DNA of 64,000 nucleotides from Deltaproteobacteria bacterium (GTDB lineage: Bacteria > Myxococcota_A > UBA9160 > SZUA-336). Positions 37,976-45,930 of this stretch are shown piece by piece (positions within the stretch are counted from its first letter, which is position 1; each line of letters opens with the position of its first letter). The stretch spans positions 1-64,000 of the forward strand of contig JAJDAJ010000054.1 in assembly GCA_029261925.1 (NCBI GenBank), in the 5' to 3' direction. Made by a program: the position numbers and the translations under genes. The notes under the pieces are model-generated. The model was not told the DNA's origin. It was given only the letters and a program-made list of their open reading frames with translations, and did not search any database.

Positions 37976-38968
37976 CTGGACGGCCCCGTTCGCCTCGGGA
38001 TCCTCGGCGCGGCGCGCATCGCCCCGGCGGCCGTCATCCGACCCGCCCTCGAGATCCCGGAGGCGCAGGCGTTCGCCATTGCGGCACGGGATCCCGCGCG
38101 AGCGCAGGCGTTCGCCGCCGACCACGGGGTCCCTCGGGTCCACGCGTCCTACGACGCCCTGCTGGCGGATCCCGACGTCGAGGCGGTCTACGTGCCGCTG
38201 CCCAACGCGCTGCACGCGCACTGGTCGATCCGCGCCCTCGAGGCGGGCAAGCACGTGCTCTGCGAGAAGCCGTTCGCGTCCAATGCCGAGCAGGCCGCCA
38301 GCGTCGCGCTGGTGGCGGAGCGGACCGGGCTCGAGGCCGTCGAGGCCTTCCACTGGCGCTACCACGCGCTGGCCAGCCGGATGCGCGAGATCGTGGCGAG
38401 CGGGGAGCTCGGCGAGATCCGCAGTGTCGAGGCGCATGTCTGCTTCCCGCTGCTCTCGCGCGGCGACATCCGCTACCGGCTCGACCTCGCCGGGGGCGCG
38501 CTGATGGACGCGGGCTGCTACGCCGTCTCGGTCGTGCGCCACCTGGCCGGCGCCGAGCCCGAGGTGACCTCGGCCCGGGTCAGGCTGGCGTCCCCGCAGG
38601 TGGACCGCTGTGCCTCGGCGGAGCTGCGCTTCGCCGACGGTCGCGAGGGACGGATCAGCTGCTCGCTGCTCTCGGCTCGCCTGCTGCGCGTGAGCGCGCG
38701 CGTGCGCGGGAGTCGCGGTCAGATGGCCGTGATCAATCCGATCGCGCCCCACGTCTGGCACCGGCTGCGCGTGCGCACGCGCGACGGGCGCCGGACCGAG
38801 CGGGTCCACGGTGAGTCCACCTACACCGCACAGCTGCGCGCATTCGTCGGCCGGCTGCGCGGCGGCCCTGCCCTGCCGACCGACGCCGAGGACGCGGTCG
38901 CGAACCAGCGCGTCATCGACGCCGTGTACGTCGCTGCCGGACTCGTGCGCCGCGGATACACCCGCTGA
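37976..38968 (+). CDS. Gfo/Idh/MocA family oxidoreductase, apparently CTG-initiated
   Basis: 330 aa. RLGILGAARIAPAAVIRPAL is the Rossmann N-terminus, followed by ADPDVEAVYVPLPNALHAHW and GKHVLCEKPFASN (the EKP active-site Lys), then EAFHWRYHALASRM. NAD(P)-dependent oxidation of a sugar or cyclitol. The frame has no ATG, GTG or TTG between its upstream stop (TGA at 37919) and codon 73 (GTG 38192), which lies inside the domain. CTG at 37976, one base after the symporter stop, has a GGAG ribosome site with a 7-nt spacer and gives the full Rossmann fold. Confidence 0.82.
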   Translation: MDGPVRLGILGAARIAPAAVIRPALEIPEAQAFAIAARDPARAQAFAADHGVPRVHASYDALLADPDVEAVYVPLPNALHAHWSIRALEAGKHVLCEKPFASNAEQAASVALVAERTGLEAVEAFHWRYHALASRMREIVASGELGEIRSVEAHVCFPLLSRGDIRYRLDLAGGALMDAGCYAVSVVRHLAGAEPEVTSARVRLASPQVDRCASAELRFADGREGRISCSLLSARLLRVSARVRGSRGQMAVINPIAPHVWHRLRVRTRDGRRTERVHGESTYTAQLRAFVGRLRGGPALPTDAEDAVANQRVIDAVYVAAGLVRRGYTR

Positions 38969-38980
38969 CCGTCGGCAGCG

Positions 38981-39009
38981 GTGACGGCGCTCGCCGGCAT
39001 TCTTATACT
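38981..39009 (+). promoter_or_regulatory. Promoter of a leaderless gene
   Basis: GTGACG (38981-38986), a 17-bp spacer, TATACT (39004-39009). The ATG of the next gene is 8 nt after the box, so transcription should start at the A of the ATG or one base earlier. Confidence 0.55.
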
Positions 39010-39016
39010 CCGCGCG

Positions 39017-39298
39017 ATGGACGCACCCGCGCAGTTCAGCCCGCCCCCGCTCGAGGCGCGTCAGTACCTGCTCACGCTGATCCTGCTCGGGCTCGGCGCG
39101 TGGTGCATTCGCGACGGCTGGTTCAACCCGGACATCGAGCACCGGCTGTTCAACCAGATCGCGGGACCGGTGCTGATCGCCTGGGCGATCTGGGACGGGC
39201 TGCGCATGCGGCGCCGCGAGATCGCCGCCGCCCGGCGAGCCTGGGAGCGGCCGGCGGGGCCCGGTACCCCGGCCCCGGGCAAGCCCGAGGGAGCCTGA
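39017..39298 (+). CDS. Small membrane protein of unknown function
   Basis: 93 aa. Start at ATG 39017, directly behind the promoter, rather than the in-frame 38981. Two hydrophobic segments (YLLTLILLGLGAWCIRDGWF and IAGPVLIAWAIWDGLRM) form a hairpin; the C-terminus is basic then proline/glycine-rich. No family recognised and no operon partner. Confidence 0.65.
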   Translation: MDAPAQFSPPPLEARQYLLTLILLGLGAWCIRDGWFNPDIEHRLFNQIAGPVLIAWAIWDGLRMRRREIAAARRAWERPAGPGTPAPGKPEGA

Positions 39299-39317
39299 CG
39301 CCGGACCCGCGGCGCGG

Positions 39318-40406
39318 CTACATCCAGTCCTGCGGCGCCTCGATCGCGTCGCCCACGATCTCGAGGCACTCGTCGACGGTGCCCCACGCCAGGGCGCGGT
39401 CCTTGCCGCGGATCGTGAAGAAGTACAGGTCGTTCTCCTCGATGTACCCCTGCCCGCCGTGCAGCTGGTGGCCGAGCATGGTGACCTCGGGGACCGCCGC
39501 CGACGCCGCGGCCTTGCAGGCCGCGACCTGTGCCCGCGTGGCGACACCGCGCTCGAGCGCGTCGAGCGCCTCGTACGCGAGGAAGCGGCAGCTCTCGACC
39601 TCGATGGCCATGTTGGCCGCGTGGTGCTGCACGGCCTGGAAGGTGCCTATGGCGCGACCGAACTGCTCACGGATCGAGGTGTAGGCCACGGTCTGCTCGA
39701 GCGAGACCTGCATGCAGCTCACGATCTGTACCGAGGTGAGCGCCCGCGCCACGTCGGTCAGGCAGGCCAGCCCCTCGGGTCCGCACAGGCGCTCGCCGGC
39801 CACGCCGTCGTAGCGAACGATCGCCTGCGGCGTGCGCCCGATCGTGGGCCGTGGATCGCACTGGACCGCAGGATCGCGCGCGTCGACCAGATACAGCCCG
39901 ACCTCCCCGCCGCGACGCGCCGCCACCAGGTGGTGCGTGGCGAACCGGGCGTAGTCGACGAAGTACTTCTCGCCGCGCAGGCTGCCGTCGCCGGCGACCT
40001 CGGCAAGAACCTCGTCGAGGCGATCGCCCGCCTCGAGCAGCGCCGGCACGACGACGATCCGGGCCGCGGCGATCTGCCGCACGAGCTCGCGCGCCCGCTC
40101 CCCCGCGCCGCAGCGCTGCAGCGTGGCTCCGCAGGCCAGCGCCTCGACCACCGGCACGCAGGCCGCGCGCCGGGCGATCTCCTCCACCAGCAGACCGGCG
40201 GCGATCAGGCCCCCGTCGCCCCCGCCCAGGTCGGCCGGGAACGGCGTCGCCAGCCAGCCGAGCTCGCGGAGCTGCCCCCAGAGCTTCTCGTCGGCCCGGC
40301 CCCCCTTCTCGCAGGCGCGCACCTGGTCCAGGTCCACCTCCTTCTGGAGGAACTCGCGCCAGGTGTCGCGGAGCAGCACCTGGGTGTCGTTGAGATCCAG
40401 CTCCAT
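39318..40406 (-). CDS. Acyl-CoA dehydrogenase, subunit with the Arg/Gln FAD-binding motif
   Basis: 362 aa. N-terminal helical domain (LNDTQVLLRDTWREFLQKEV), a middle domain with reduced loops, and a C-terminal helical domain with SIREQFGRAIGTFQAVQH (RxxFGxxxGxxQ, FAD contacts across the dimer) and LGHQLHGGQGYIEENDLYFF. Acts with the 40426-41586 product. It resembles the FadE29-like half of alpha2beta2 steroid-type acyl-CoA dehydrogenases; substrate unproven. The genes are 19 bp apart with a GAGGAA site. Confidence 0.85.
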   Translation of the reverse strand: MELDLNDTQVLLRDTWREFLQKEVDLDQVRACEKGGRADEKLWGQLRELGWLATPFPADLGGGDGGLIAAGLLVEEIARRAACVPVVEALACGATLQRCGAGERARELVRQIAAARIVVVPALLEAGDRLDEVLAEVAGDGSLRGEKYFVDYARFATHHLVAARRGGEVGLYLVDARDPAVQCDPRPTIGRTPQAIVRYDGVAGERLCGPEGLACLTDVARALTSVQIVSCMQVSLEQTVAYTSIREQFGRAIGTFQAVQHHAANMAIEVESCRFLAYEALDALERGVATRAQVAACKAAASAAVPEVTMLGHQLHGGQGYIEENDLYFFTIRGKDRALAWGTVDECLEIVGDAIEAPQDWM

Positions 40407-40425
40407 CTCGATCGTTCCTCGTGAC

Positions 40426-41586
40426 TCAGCGCGGCATGCCGAGGCCGCGGGTGGCGATGATCGTGCGCTGCAGCTCGTTGGCCCCGCCGCCGAAGCGCAG
40501 GATCGGCGAGGAGCGCCAGGTGCTCTCGGCGCGGCCCTCCAGGGGCGCCAGCGCCCCCGCCTCGCGGTCGAGGCCGCCGTAGCGCCCGAGCAGGTCCATC
40601 GCGGCGTTGCTCAGCTCGTAGCGCAGCTCGCTGCCGTGGATCTTGGTCATCGACGCCTCGTGCGGGCGGATCTCACCGCTGGCGATCGTGACCGCGTTGC
40701 GCACCGCCAGCGCCCGGTGCTTGAGCAGCTTGACCTTGAGCCGCGCCAGCTCGTGGCGCACGCGCGCGTCGCCGAGCTTGCCGGGGCGCTCCTCGCGCAG
40801 GTGCGCGATCAGGCTGTCGAAGAGCACCGCGAGGTTCCCCGTGCTCGACAGCCCGACGCGCTCGTGGTTCAGCGCGTGCATGATGATCGTCCAGCCGCCG
40901 TTGAGCGGACCGACGAGGTTCTCCCTGGGCACGCGGACGTTGTCGTAGAACGTCTCGTTCGTGCGCACGTTCGACATCGTCCACAGCGGCCGCACGCTCA
41001 CGCCGGGGGTGTCGATCGGCACGATGATCATCGAGATGCCCTGGTGTCGCGGCGCATCGGGATCGGTACGGCACGCCAGCCAGATGTGCGTCGCCGACTC
41101 CGCGCCCGACGTCCAGATCTTCTGGCCCTGGATCTGCCAGTGGTCGCCGTCGAGGACGGCGCGCGTCCGCAGGCTGGCCAGGTCCGAGCCCGCATTGGGC
41201 TCGCTGTAGCCGATCGCGTAGCGGTGATCGCCGCTCCAGATCGGCGGCAGCAGCTCCGCCTTCTGCGCCTCGCTGCCGAACTGCAGCAGCGCGGGGGCCA
41301 CCGAGGTGTAGGTGAGGCTGCCGTACGGCATGCCCCAGTACTCCATGACCTCGACGTAGACGAACTGGTACAGCGGGTTCAGATCCCGGCCGCCGTAGGC
41401 CTCGGGCCAGCACATGCGGCTCCAGCCCCGCTCGTTGATCTCGTCCTGGAAGCGGCGCACCAGGGGGCCGCCGCCACCATGGTTCTGGCGGTACTCGTCG
41501 AGCAGCTCGGGCGTGCGCCACTTCTGGATGAACTCGGTGAGCTCGCCGCGGAAGTCGAGCAGCTCCTGGGGCCAGGTGTAGTCCAC
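40426..41586 (-). CDS. Acyl-CoA dehydrogenase, partner subunit
   Basis: 386 aa, GTG start with a GGAGG site. Substrate/flavin region IGYSEPNAGSDLASLRT and WTSGAESATHIWLACRTD, and a C-terminal SPILRFGGGANELQRTIIATRGLGMPR typical of FadE28/FadE17-like proteins. It lacks the RxxFGxxxGxxQ motif found in the downstream partner, as expected if the two form mixed dimers in which each supplies half of the FAD site. Oxidises an acyl-CoA alpha-beta bond; electrons go to ETF. The KstR-like operator sits 30 bp upstream. Confidence 0.87.
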   Translation of the reverse strand: MDYTWPQELLDFRGELTEFIQKWRTPELLDEYRQNHGGGGPLVRRFQDEINERGWSRMCWPEAYGGRDLNPLYQFVYVEVMEYWGMPYGSLTYTSVAPALLQFGSEAQKAELLPPIWSGDHRYAIGYSEPNAGSDLASLRTRAVLDGDHWQIQGQKIWTSGAESATHIWLACRTDPDAPRHQGISMIIVPIDTPGVSVRPLWTMSNVRTNETFYDNVRVPRENLVGPLNGGWTIIMHALNHERVGLSSTGNLAVLFDSLIAHLREERPGKLGDARVRHELARLKVKLLKHRALAVRNAVTIASGEIRPHEASMTKIHGSELRYELSNAAMDLLGRYGGLDREAGALAPLEGRAESTWRSSPILRFGGGANELQRTIIATRGLGMPR

Positions 41587-41615
41587 GGGTCCTCCGTCGC
41601 GCCGGCGGCGCGAAT

Positions 41616-41629
41616 TGCAACACGTTTCA
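41616..41629. promoter_or_regulatory. KstR-like operator upstream of the acyl-CoA dehydrogenase pair
   Basis: TGCAACACGTTTCA fits the TnnAACnnGTTnnA consensus described for the KstR repressor of steroid-degradation genes in actinobacteria. It lies 30 bp before the GTG of the first dehydrogenase gene, where a repressor would block transcription. No KstR homologue is in the window. Confidence 0.55.
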
Positions 41630-41726
41630 CTCCCCGGCTCAAGCGGACGCAGAGCGCAGACGGCCGGGTCTGCCTGACAGCCCGGGCCCGTGCGGCTAGG
41701 CTCCCGCTCGCGAGACGGAGGAGCCC

Positions 41727-41867
41727 ATGCCCGAGTTCACGATCGACGAGGAGATCCAGGCACCGGCGGGTCAGGTCTGGCCCGTGCTGGCCGACTTCGG
41801 CGGCGAGGACATGAGGGGCGCCTACGGCGGCGCGATCCGGGGGCTCCGGGAGCTCGTCGAGAAGTAG
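41727..41867 (+). pseudogene. SRPBCC-family gene relic with an internal in-frame deletion
   Basis: 46 codons: MPEFTIDEEIQAPAGQVWPVLADFGG matches the first strand and helix of START/Bet v1-like (SRPBCC) proteins, and AIRGLRELVEK matches the end of their C-terminal helix. The central 80-100 residues forming the ligand pocket are missing while the frame stays open. GGAGGAG precedes the ATG, so it may still be translated, but the fold cannot be made. It is 22 bp before the LacI gene. Confidence 0.6.
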
Positions 41868-41889
41868 CCCGCGCGGCGGAGGATCGAGC

Positions 41890-42924
41890 GTGTCCCGGCG
41901 CAGCGCCACCATGCAGGACGTGGCGACGGCCGCGGGCGTGGCCCTCAAGACGGTCTCGCGCGTGGTCAACTCCGAGGCGGGCGTCAGCGACGCCACGCGC
42001 GAGCGGGTCGAGGCCGCGATCGCCGAGCTGGGCTACGTGCCCAACGCGCCGGCGCGCCGCCTCGCCGGCGGCCGCGCGGGTCTGCTGGGTCTCGTCTCGT
42101 TCGTCGATCCGCACGGCGACGCGGGCGTGGGCGCGACGGCCGAGCTGCAGCGCGGCGCGCTCGCGCGCTGCCGCGCCGAGGGCCTTGGCATACTGCTGCA
42201 CCCGTGGATCGACGGCGGACCCCTCGACGTCGAGTCGGCGCTGCGGCTGATCGAGCAGCGCAGCGTGGATGCGCTGATCGTGACGCCCCCCGCCGACACG
42301 CCCGAGCTGCTCGGCGGACTGCGCGAGCTGGATCTGCCCCACGTGCTGATCTCGCCGTCCGAGGACGCCGGCGACTCGCCGCAGGTGGTCTGCACCGAGC
42401 GCCGGGGTACGCGCGACATGACGCGCTACCTGCACTCTCTCGGTCACCGGCGGATCGCGTTCGTGACCGGGCCGCCGGGAACCGCGGCCCGCCGCGAGCG
42501 ACTCGACGGCTTCATCTCGAGCCTGCGCGAGGCCGGCAGCGAGCCGGACCCGGGGCTGATCGTGCAGGGCAGCACCAGCTTCCGCTCCGGCCTCTCGTCG
42601 GGGCGGCTGCTGCTCGACCGCTCCGACCCGCCCACGGCGATCCTGTGCTGGCTCGACGAGGTGGCGGCGGGCGTGCTGGCCGCCGCGCACCAGCTCGGGC
42701 TCAGCGTGCCGACCGATGTGTCGATCGCCGGCCACGGCGACGTGCCCCTGGCGGGCCGCACCTGGCCCGCCCTGAGCACGGTGCGCCAGCCGCTCGCCGA
42801 CATGGGCGCGGCCGCTGCGGGGCTGGCGCTGCGCGCGCTGCGCGGGGAGGCCATCGCCGGCACCTGCGTGGAGCTGCGCACGGAGCTGGTGATCCGCGAG
42901 ACCACCGCCAACGCACCGGGCTGA
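41890..42924 (+). CDS. LacI-family transcriptional regulator
   Basis: 344 aa, GTG start with GGAGGATCGAGC upstream. Helix-turn-helix TMQDVATAAGVALKTVSRVVN and hinge YVPNAPARRLAGGR, followed by a periplasmic-binding-protein-like sensor domain (LLGLVSFVDPHGD, DMTRYLHSLGHRRIAFVTG, DVSIAGHGDVPLA, STVRQPLADMG). Represses sugar- or nucleoside-type operons when unliganded. Target unknown: candidates are the adjacent convergent amidohydrolase and the symporter/oxidoreductase operon 4 kb away. Confidence 0.92.
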   Translation: MSRRSATMQDVATAAGVALKTVSRVVNSEAGVSDATRERVEAAIAELGYVPNAPARRLAGGRAGLLGLVSFVDPHGDAGVGATAELQRGALARCRAEGLGILLHPWIDGGPLDVESALRLIEQRSVDALIVTPPADTPELLGGLRELDLPHVLISPSEDAGDSPQVVCTERRGTRDMTRYLHSLGHRRIAFVTGPPGTAARRERLDGFISSLREAGSEPDPGLIVQGSTSFRSGLSSGRLLLDRSDPPTAILCWLDEVAAGVLAAAHQLGLSVPTDVSIAGHGDVPLAGRTWPALSTVRQPLADMGAAAAGLALRALRGEAIAGTCVELRTELVIRETTANAPG

Positions 42925-42936
42925 GCGGCGGGCCCC

Positions 42937-44115
42937 TCAGTCGAGCGCCAGGATCTCGCGCAGGTTCTCGCCCATCACGCGCTCCTGCTGCCCCACCGGC
43001 AGGCCCGCGAGGGTCTCCCGGAACTCCACCGGGCTCGCCAGACCCTCGGGATGCGGGAAGTCCGAGCCGAAGAGCACCTGCGAGGCTCCGATCTCTCCGA
43101 CGAGCGCGACGATGTCCTCCTCGTGGTAAGGCGACACGAAGAGGTGGCGGCGCAGGATGGCGCTCGGGCGCTCGGTGATGCGGCCGCCGGGCCAGGGGCC
43201 GTTGCGTCCCATGCCTCCCATCTTGTCCATCACCCGCATCAGGTACGGGACGAAGAGCGACCCGTTCTCGACCGAGAGCACGCGCACGCCCGGGAAGCGC
43301 CCGAAGAGGTTGCCGAAGATCAGCGCGGCGATCGTGTCCATGATCGGCCGGTCGCCGTAGAAGCACGACCACTGGAAGGCCGACTGCAGCTGCGACGACG
43401 GGTTCGGCTCCTGCCCGAAGTGCACGCTCATCAGCTCGTTGTAGCCCGACTCCCCGATGTGGAAGGCCACCCCGATCCCGGCCTCGTCGATGCGGGCCCA
43501 GAACGGATCGAAGTGCGGGTCGGCGGGGGATCGGCCGGCCACCGGGCCCGGGCGAAGCGAGATCACGCGCGCGCCGCGCGCCATCACGAAGCCGAGCTCC
43601 TCGACCGCGAGATCCACGTCGACCAGCGAGAGCATCGGTACGCCGAAGATCCGCCCGGCGTGCGCGAAGCCCCAGTCCTCGTCGAGCCAGCGGTTGAACG
43701 CGCGCAGGTTGGCGTAGAGCTGCTCGGTGCCGTCGCGCATGAAGTGCTCGAGGCAGACACCGACCGTCGGGAACAGGAGCGCCGCCTCGAGACCCTGCTC
43801 GTCCATCAGCTTCAGACGCGCCGCGCGGTCGCGGTACGCCGGCTGCATGGGCTCGTGGACCGAGCCGCCGGTCTCGTCGTAGCGCTTGCGGCGCAGCATC
43901 TCGCGCAGCGCGCCGGGCCGGCTGTGCGCGTCGAAGTCCCAGCCGTGCAGGAACGTGAACAGACGCTCGCCGACCCAGATCCGGTCCTGCTCGTCCACCC
44001 GCACGGCGCCGGCGCGGTACGCGGGCTCGATGCAGCGCGTGCCGAAGTCGCGCGGCTCGTAGTAGTGGTTGTCGGCGTCGACGGGCAGTCGGTTCACGAG
44101 ACCTCCGGCGTCCAT
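42937..44115 (-). CDS. Amidohydrolase-2 family metal-dependent hydrolase
   Basis: 392 aa from ATG 44115; the frame extends to 44142 but the extra residues are unlikely. PVDADNHYYEPRD at the start is the aspartate/histidine-bearing first strand of the TIM-barrel amidohydrolases (DxDxHxxE). HIGESGYNELM, RVLSVENGSLFVPYLMRVM and LFGSDFPHPEG supply the later metal ligands (His, His, Asp). The family includes ACMSD-type decarboxylases and cyclic amide hydrolases. Common beside acyl-CoA dehydrogenases in organisms that degrade complex aromatic or steroidal compounds; substrate unknown. Confidence 0.87.
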   Translation of the reverse strand: MDAGGLVNRLPVDADNHYYEPRDFGTRCIEPAYRAGAVRVDEQDRIWVGERLFTFLHGWDFDAHSRPGALREMLRRKRYDETGGSVHEPMQPAYRDRAARLKLMDEQGLEAALLFPTVGVCLEHFMRDGTEQLYANLRAFNRWLDEDWGFAHAGRIFGVPMLSLVDVDLAVEELGFVMARGARVISLRPGPVAGRSPADPHFDPFWARIDEAGIGVAFHIGESGYNELMSVHFGQEPNPSSQLQSAFQWSCFYGDRPIMDTIAALIFGNLFGRFPGVRVLSVENGSLFVPYLMRVMDKMGGMGRNGPWPGGRITERPSAILRRHLFVSPYHEEDIVALVGEIGASQVLFGSDFPHPEGLASPVEFRETLAGLPVGQQERVMGENLREILALD

Positions 44116-44146
44116 TCCAGCCGGCCGGCGGTCCCGGGTCAAGCGC

Positions 44147-45226
44147 TCAGGTCAGCGTATCCCAGCCGCCGCAGGTCGGGCAGCGCCAGTGCAGCTCGGC
44201 GCTGGGCGCCCCGCAGGCCCCGCACTGCAGGCGGCGCTCGCCGGGGGGCAGGCGCTCGACGAGCTCCTCGTAGGCCTTGCGCCCGCCGTCCTCGCGGCCG
44301 GCCCGGACCAGGGCGCGGGCCAGCTCCGCGCGCGCCGCCAGGTGCTCCGGTGCGCGCGCGACCAGGCGCTCGAGCAGCTCGATCGCCTCGCCGAGCTCGC
44401 CCCGCTCCAGCAGCACGCGCGCCAGCCAGCCCGCGGCCTCGAGATCGTCGCGGTTCGCGTCGAGCCGCTCGTGCAGCAGGGTCGCGAGCCCGCCGAGATC
44501 GTCGGCCGCCCGGTGTGCCTCGAGCAGGCGCGGCAGGATCAGGCGGCCGATCTCCGGATGCAGGTCCAGCGTGCTCCGGAAGTGCGCGATCGCCCGATCC
44601 GCGCGGCCGGCGCGCAGCTGCTGGTCTCCGAGCGCCACGTGCGCCTCGGCGCAGCCGCGGTCCTGGGCCAGGGCGCGCCTGAACGCGCGCCGCGCCTGGG
44701 CCTCATCGCCGTCTCGCACGTGCGTGTTGCCCAGGCCGACCCAGAGGTGCGCCAGCACCCGGCGCGTGTCGGGGTCACGCGACCCGAGCCGGCGCCGCAG
44801 GCGGATGGCCTGCTCCCAGTCGCCCTGCTCCAGGGCGATCTCCTCCAGGGCACGCAGCGCCTCGGGGTGGCGCGGCCGCTGCTCCAGCAGCTCCTGGAAC
44901 GAGGCCTCGGCTCGCCCCAGGAAGCCGCCCACGCGGAAATCCAGTGCGAGCCCCAGCAGGGCCTCGGTCTGGAGGTCCGCCGGAAGGTCCTGGCGCAGCA
45001 GCAGGTTCTGGTGGATCTGGATCGCCCGGCCGATCTCGCCGCGGGCCCGGTACACATTGGCGAGCGCCAGGTAGGCGTCGGACGACGAGGAGTCCAGGCG
45101 CGCGGCCTCGGCCAGCGCCACCTCGGCACCGGCCAGGTCGCCCGAGAGCACGTGGCTGAGGGCCGCGCGCAGCTGGGAGACGACCGTCTCGGGATCCGGC
45201 TCCGACCTGCCGCGCCGCCAGCGCAC
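44147..45226 (-). CDS. lapB: Lipopolysaccharide assembly protein B
   Basis: 359 aa, GTG start. Several TPR units (for example AYLALANVYRARGEIGRAIQIHQNLL) and a C-terminal rubredoxin-like metal site, CGACG...CPTCGGWDT. LapB regulates FtsH-mediated turnover of LpxC and coordinates LPS assembly. E. coli LapB carries an N-terminal membrane helix; none is evident here, so anchoring is probably through LapA. It follows lapA by 7 bp. Confidence 0.9.
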   Translation of the reverse strand: MRWRRGRSEPDPETVVSQLRAALSHVLSGDLAGAEVALAEAARLDSSSSDAYLALANVYRARGEIGRAIQIHQNLLLRQDLPADLQTEALLGLALDFRVGGFLGRAEASFQELLEQRPRHPEALRALEEIALEQGDWEQAIRLRRRLGSRDPDTRRVLAHLWVGLGNTHVRDGDEAQARRAFRRALAQDRGCAEAHVALGDQQLRAGRADRAIAHFRSTLDLHPEIGRLILPRLLEAHRAADDLGGLATLLHERLDANRDDLEAAGWLARVLLERGELGEAIELLERLVARAPEHLAARAELARALVRAGREDGGRKAYEELVERLPPGERRLQCGACGAPSAELHWRCPTCGGWDTLT

Positions 45227-45233
45227 GCGTCCG

Positions 45234-45554
45234 CTAGCCCGTGTTCACGCGGGTCTTGGTCGTCTCGTCGAGCGGCACCGTGCGCAGCGCATGGACCTCC
45301 TGCTCGAGCTGCGAGATGCGCTTCTTGCTGCGGCGCAGCCGCAGCTTCAGGCGCATCATCGGCAGCGAGACGACCAGCGCAGACAGGCCCGCGCCCAGGA
45401 GCGTCGAGACCGCCAGTGCGGCCCAGAGCGGCACGTCGTCGAAGCGGGTCAGGTACAGGTCGATGACCGCGATGTTCAGGCTGTTGAGCGAGCCGATGTA
45501 GACCAGTCCCGCGCAGGCGGCGATCACGATCAGCACGACCAGCCAGACGCGCAC
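45234..45554 (-). CDS. lapA: Lipopolysaccharide assembly protein A (DUF1049)
   Basis: 106 aa. Two membrane helices (LVVLIVIAACAGLVYIGSLN and LWAALAVSTLLGAGLSALVVSL) followed by a basic coiled-coil tail RLKLRLRRSKKRISQLEQEV. Matches the LapA domain in size and order. It acts with LapB in the inner membrane. 10 bp after ihfB. Confidence 0.9.
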   Translation of the reverse strand: MRVWLVVLIVIAACAGLVYIGSLNSLNIAVIDLYLTRFDDVPLWAALAVSTLLGAGLSALVVSLPMMRLKLRLRRSKKRISQLEQEVHALRTVPLDETTKTRVNTG

Positions 45555-45564
45555 GGCGTCCGGC

Positions 45565-45879
45565 TCAGCTGCCGGCGCCGGGCTCGCCGTCGGGCCCCCG
45601 GCGCTCCTCGATCCGCTCCTTGAGCTCCTTGCCCACCTTGAAGAACGGCGTGCGCTTGGCGGGGATCTTGACCTCCTCGCCCGTCTTCGGATTGCGACCC
45701 TCGCGGGCCTCGCGAATCTTGACCTGGAAGCTGCCGAAGCCGCGGATCTCGATCCGATCGCCCTCCTTGAGCGACTCGGTCATGCTGTCGAAGATCGTGT
45801 TGACCACGGTCTCCGTGTCCTTCTTGGAGATGTGCGGGACGCGCAGCGCCACACGCTCGATCAGATCGCTCTTGGTCAT
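45565..45879 (-). CDS. ihfB: Integration host factor beta subunit / HU-family protein
   Basis: 104 aa. MTKSDLIERVALRVPHISKKD, then GDRIEIRGFGSFQVKIREAREGRNPKTGEEV with the Pro-containing arm (RNPKTG) that intercalates DNA. Has a C-terminal acidic/gly tail beyond the usual 95 aa. Placement right after rpsA and before lapA is the E. coli-like context for IhfB. No IhfA is in the window. Confidence 0.92.
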   Translation of the reverse strand: MTKSDLIERVALRVPHISKKDTETVVNTIFDSMTESLKEGDRIEIRGFGSFQVKIREAREGRNPKTGEEVKIPAKRTPFFKVGKELKERIEERRGPDGEPGAGS

Positions 45880-45930
45880 CTACGAAGCGCCCCCACTCGC
45901 GTTCCGTCTCGCGGCCGTTCAGGATCCCGC

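Noticed and set aside
38192..38968. Oxidoreductase as an N-terminally truncated pseudogene starting at GTG 38192
   Set aside because: The same frame continues without interruption to a full Rossmann N-terminus; a CTG start with a good ribosome site explains it.
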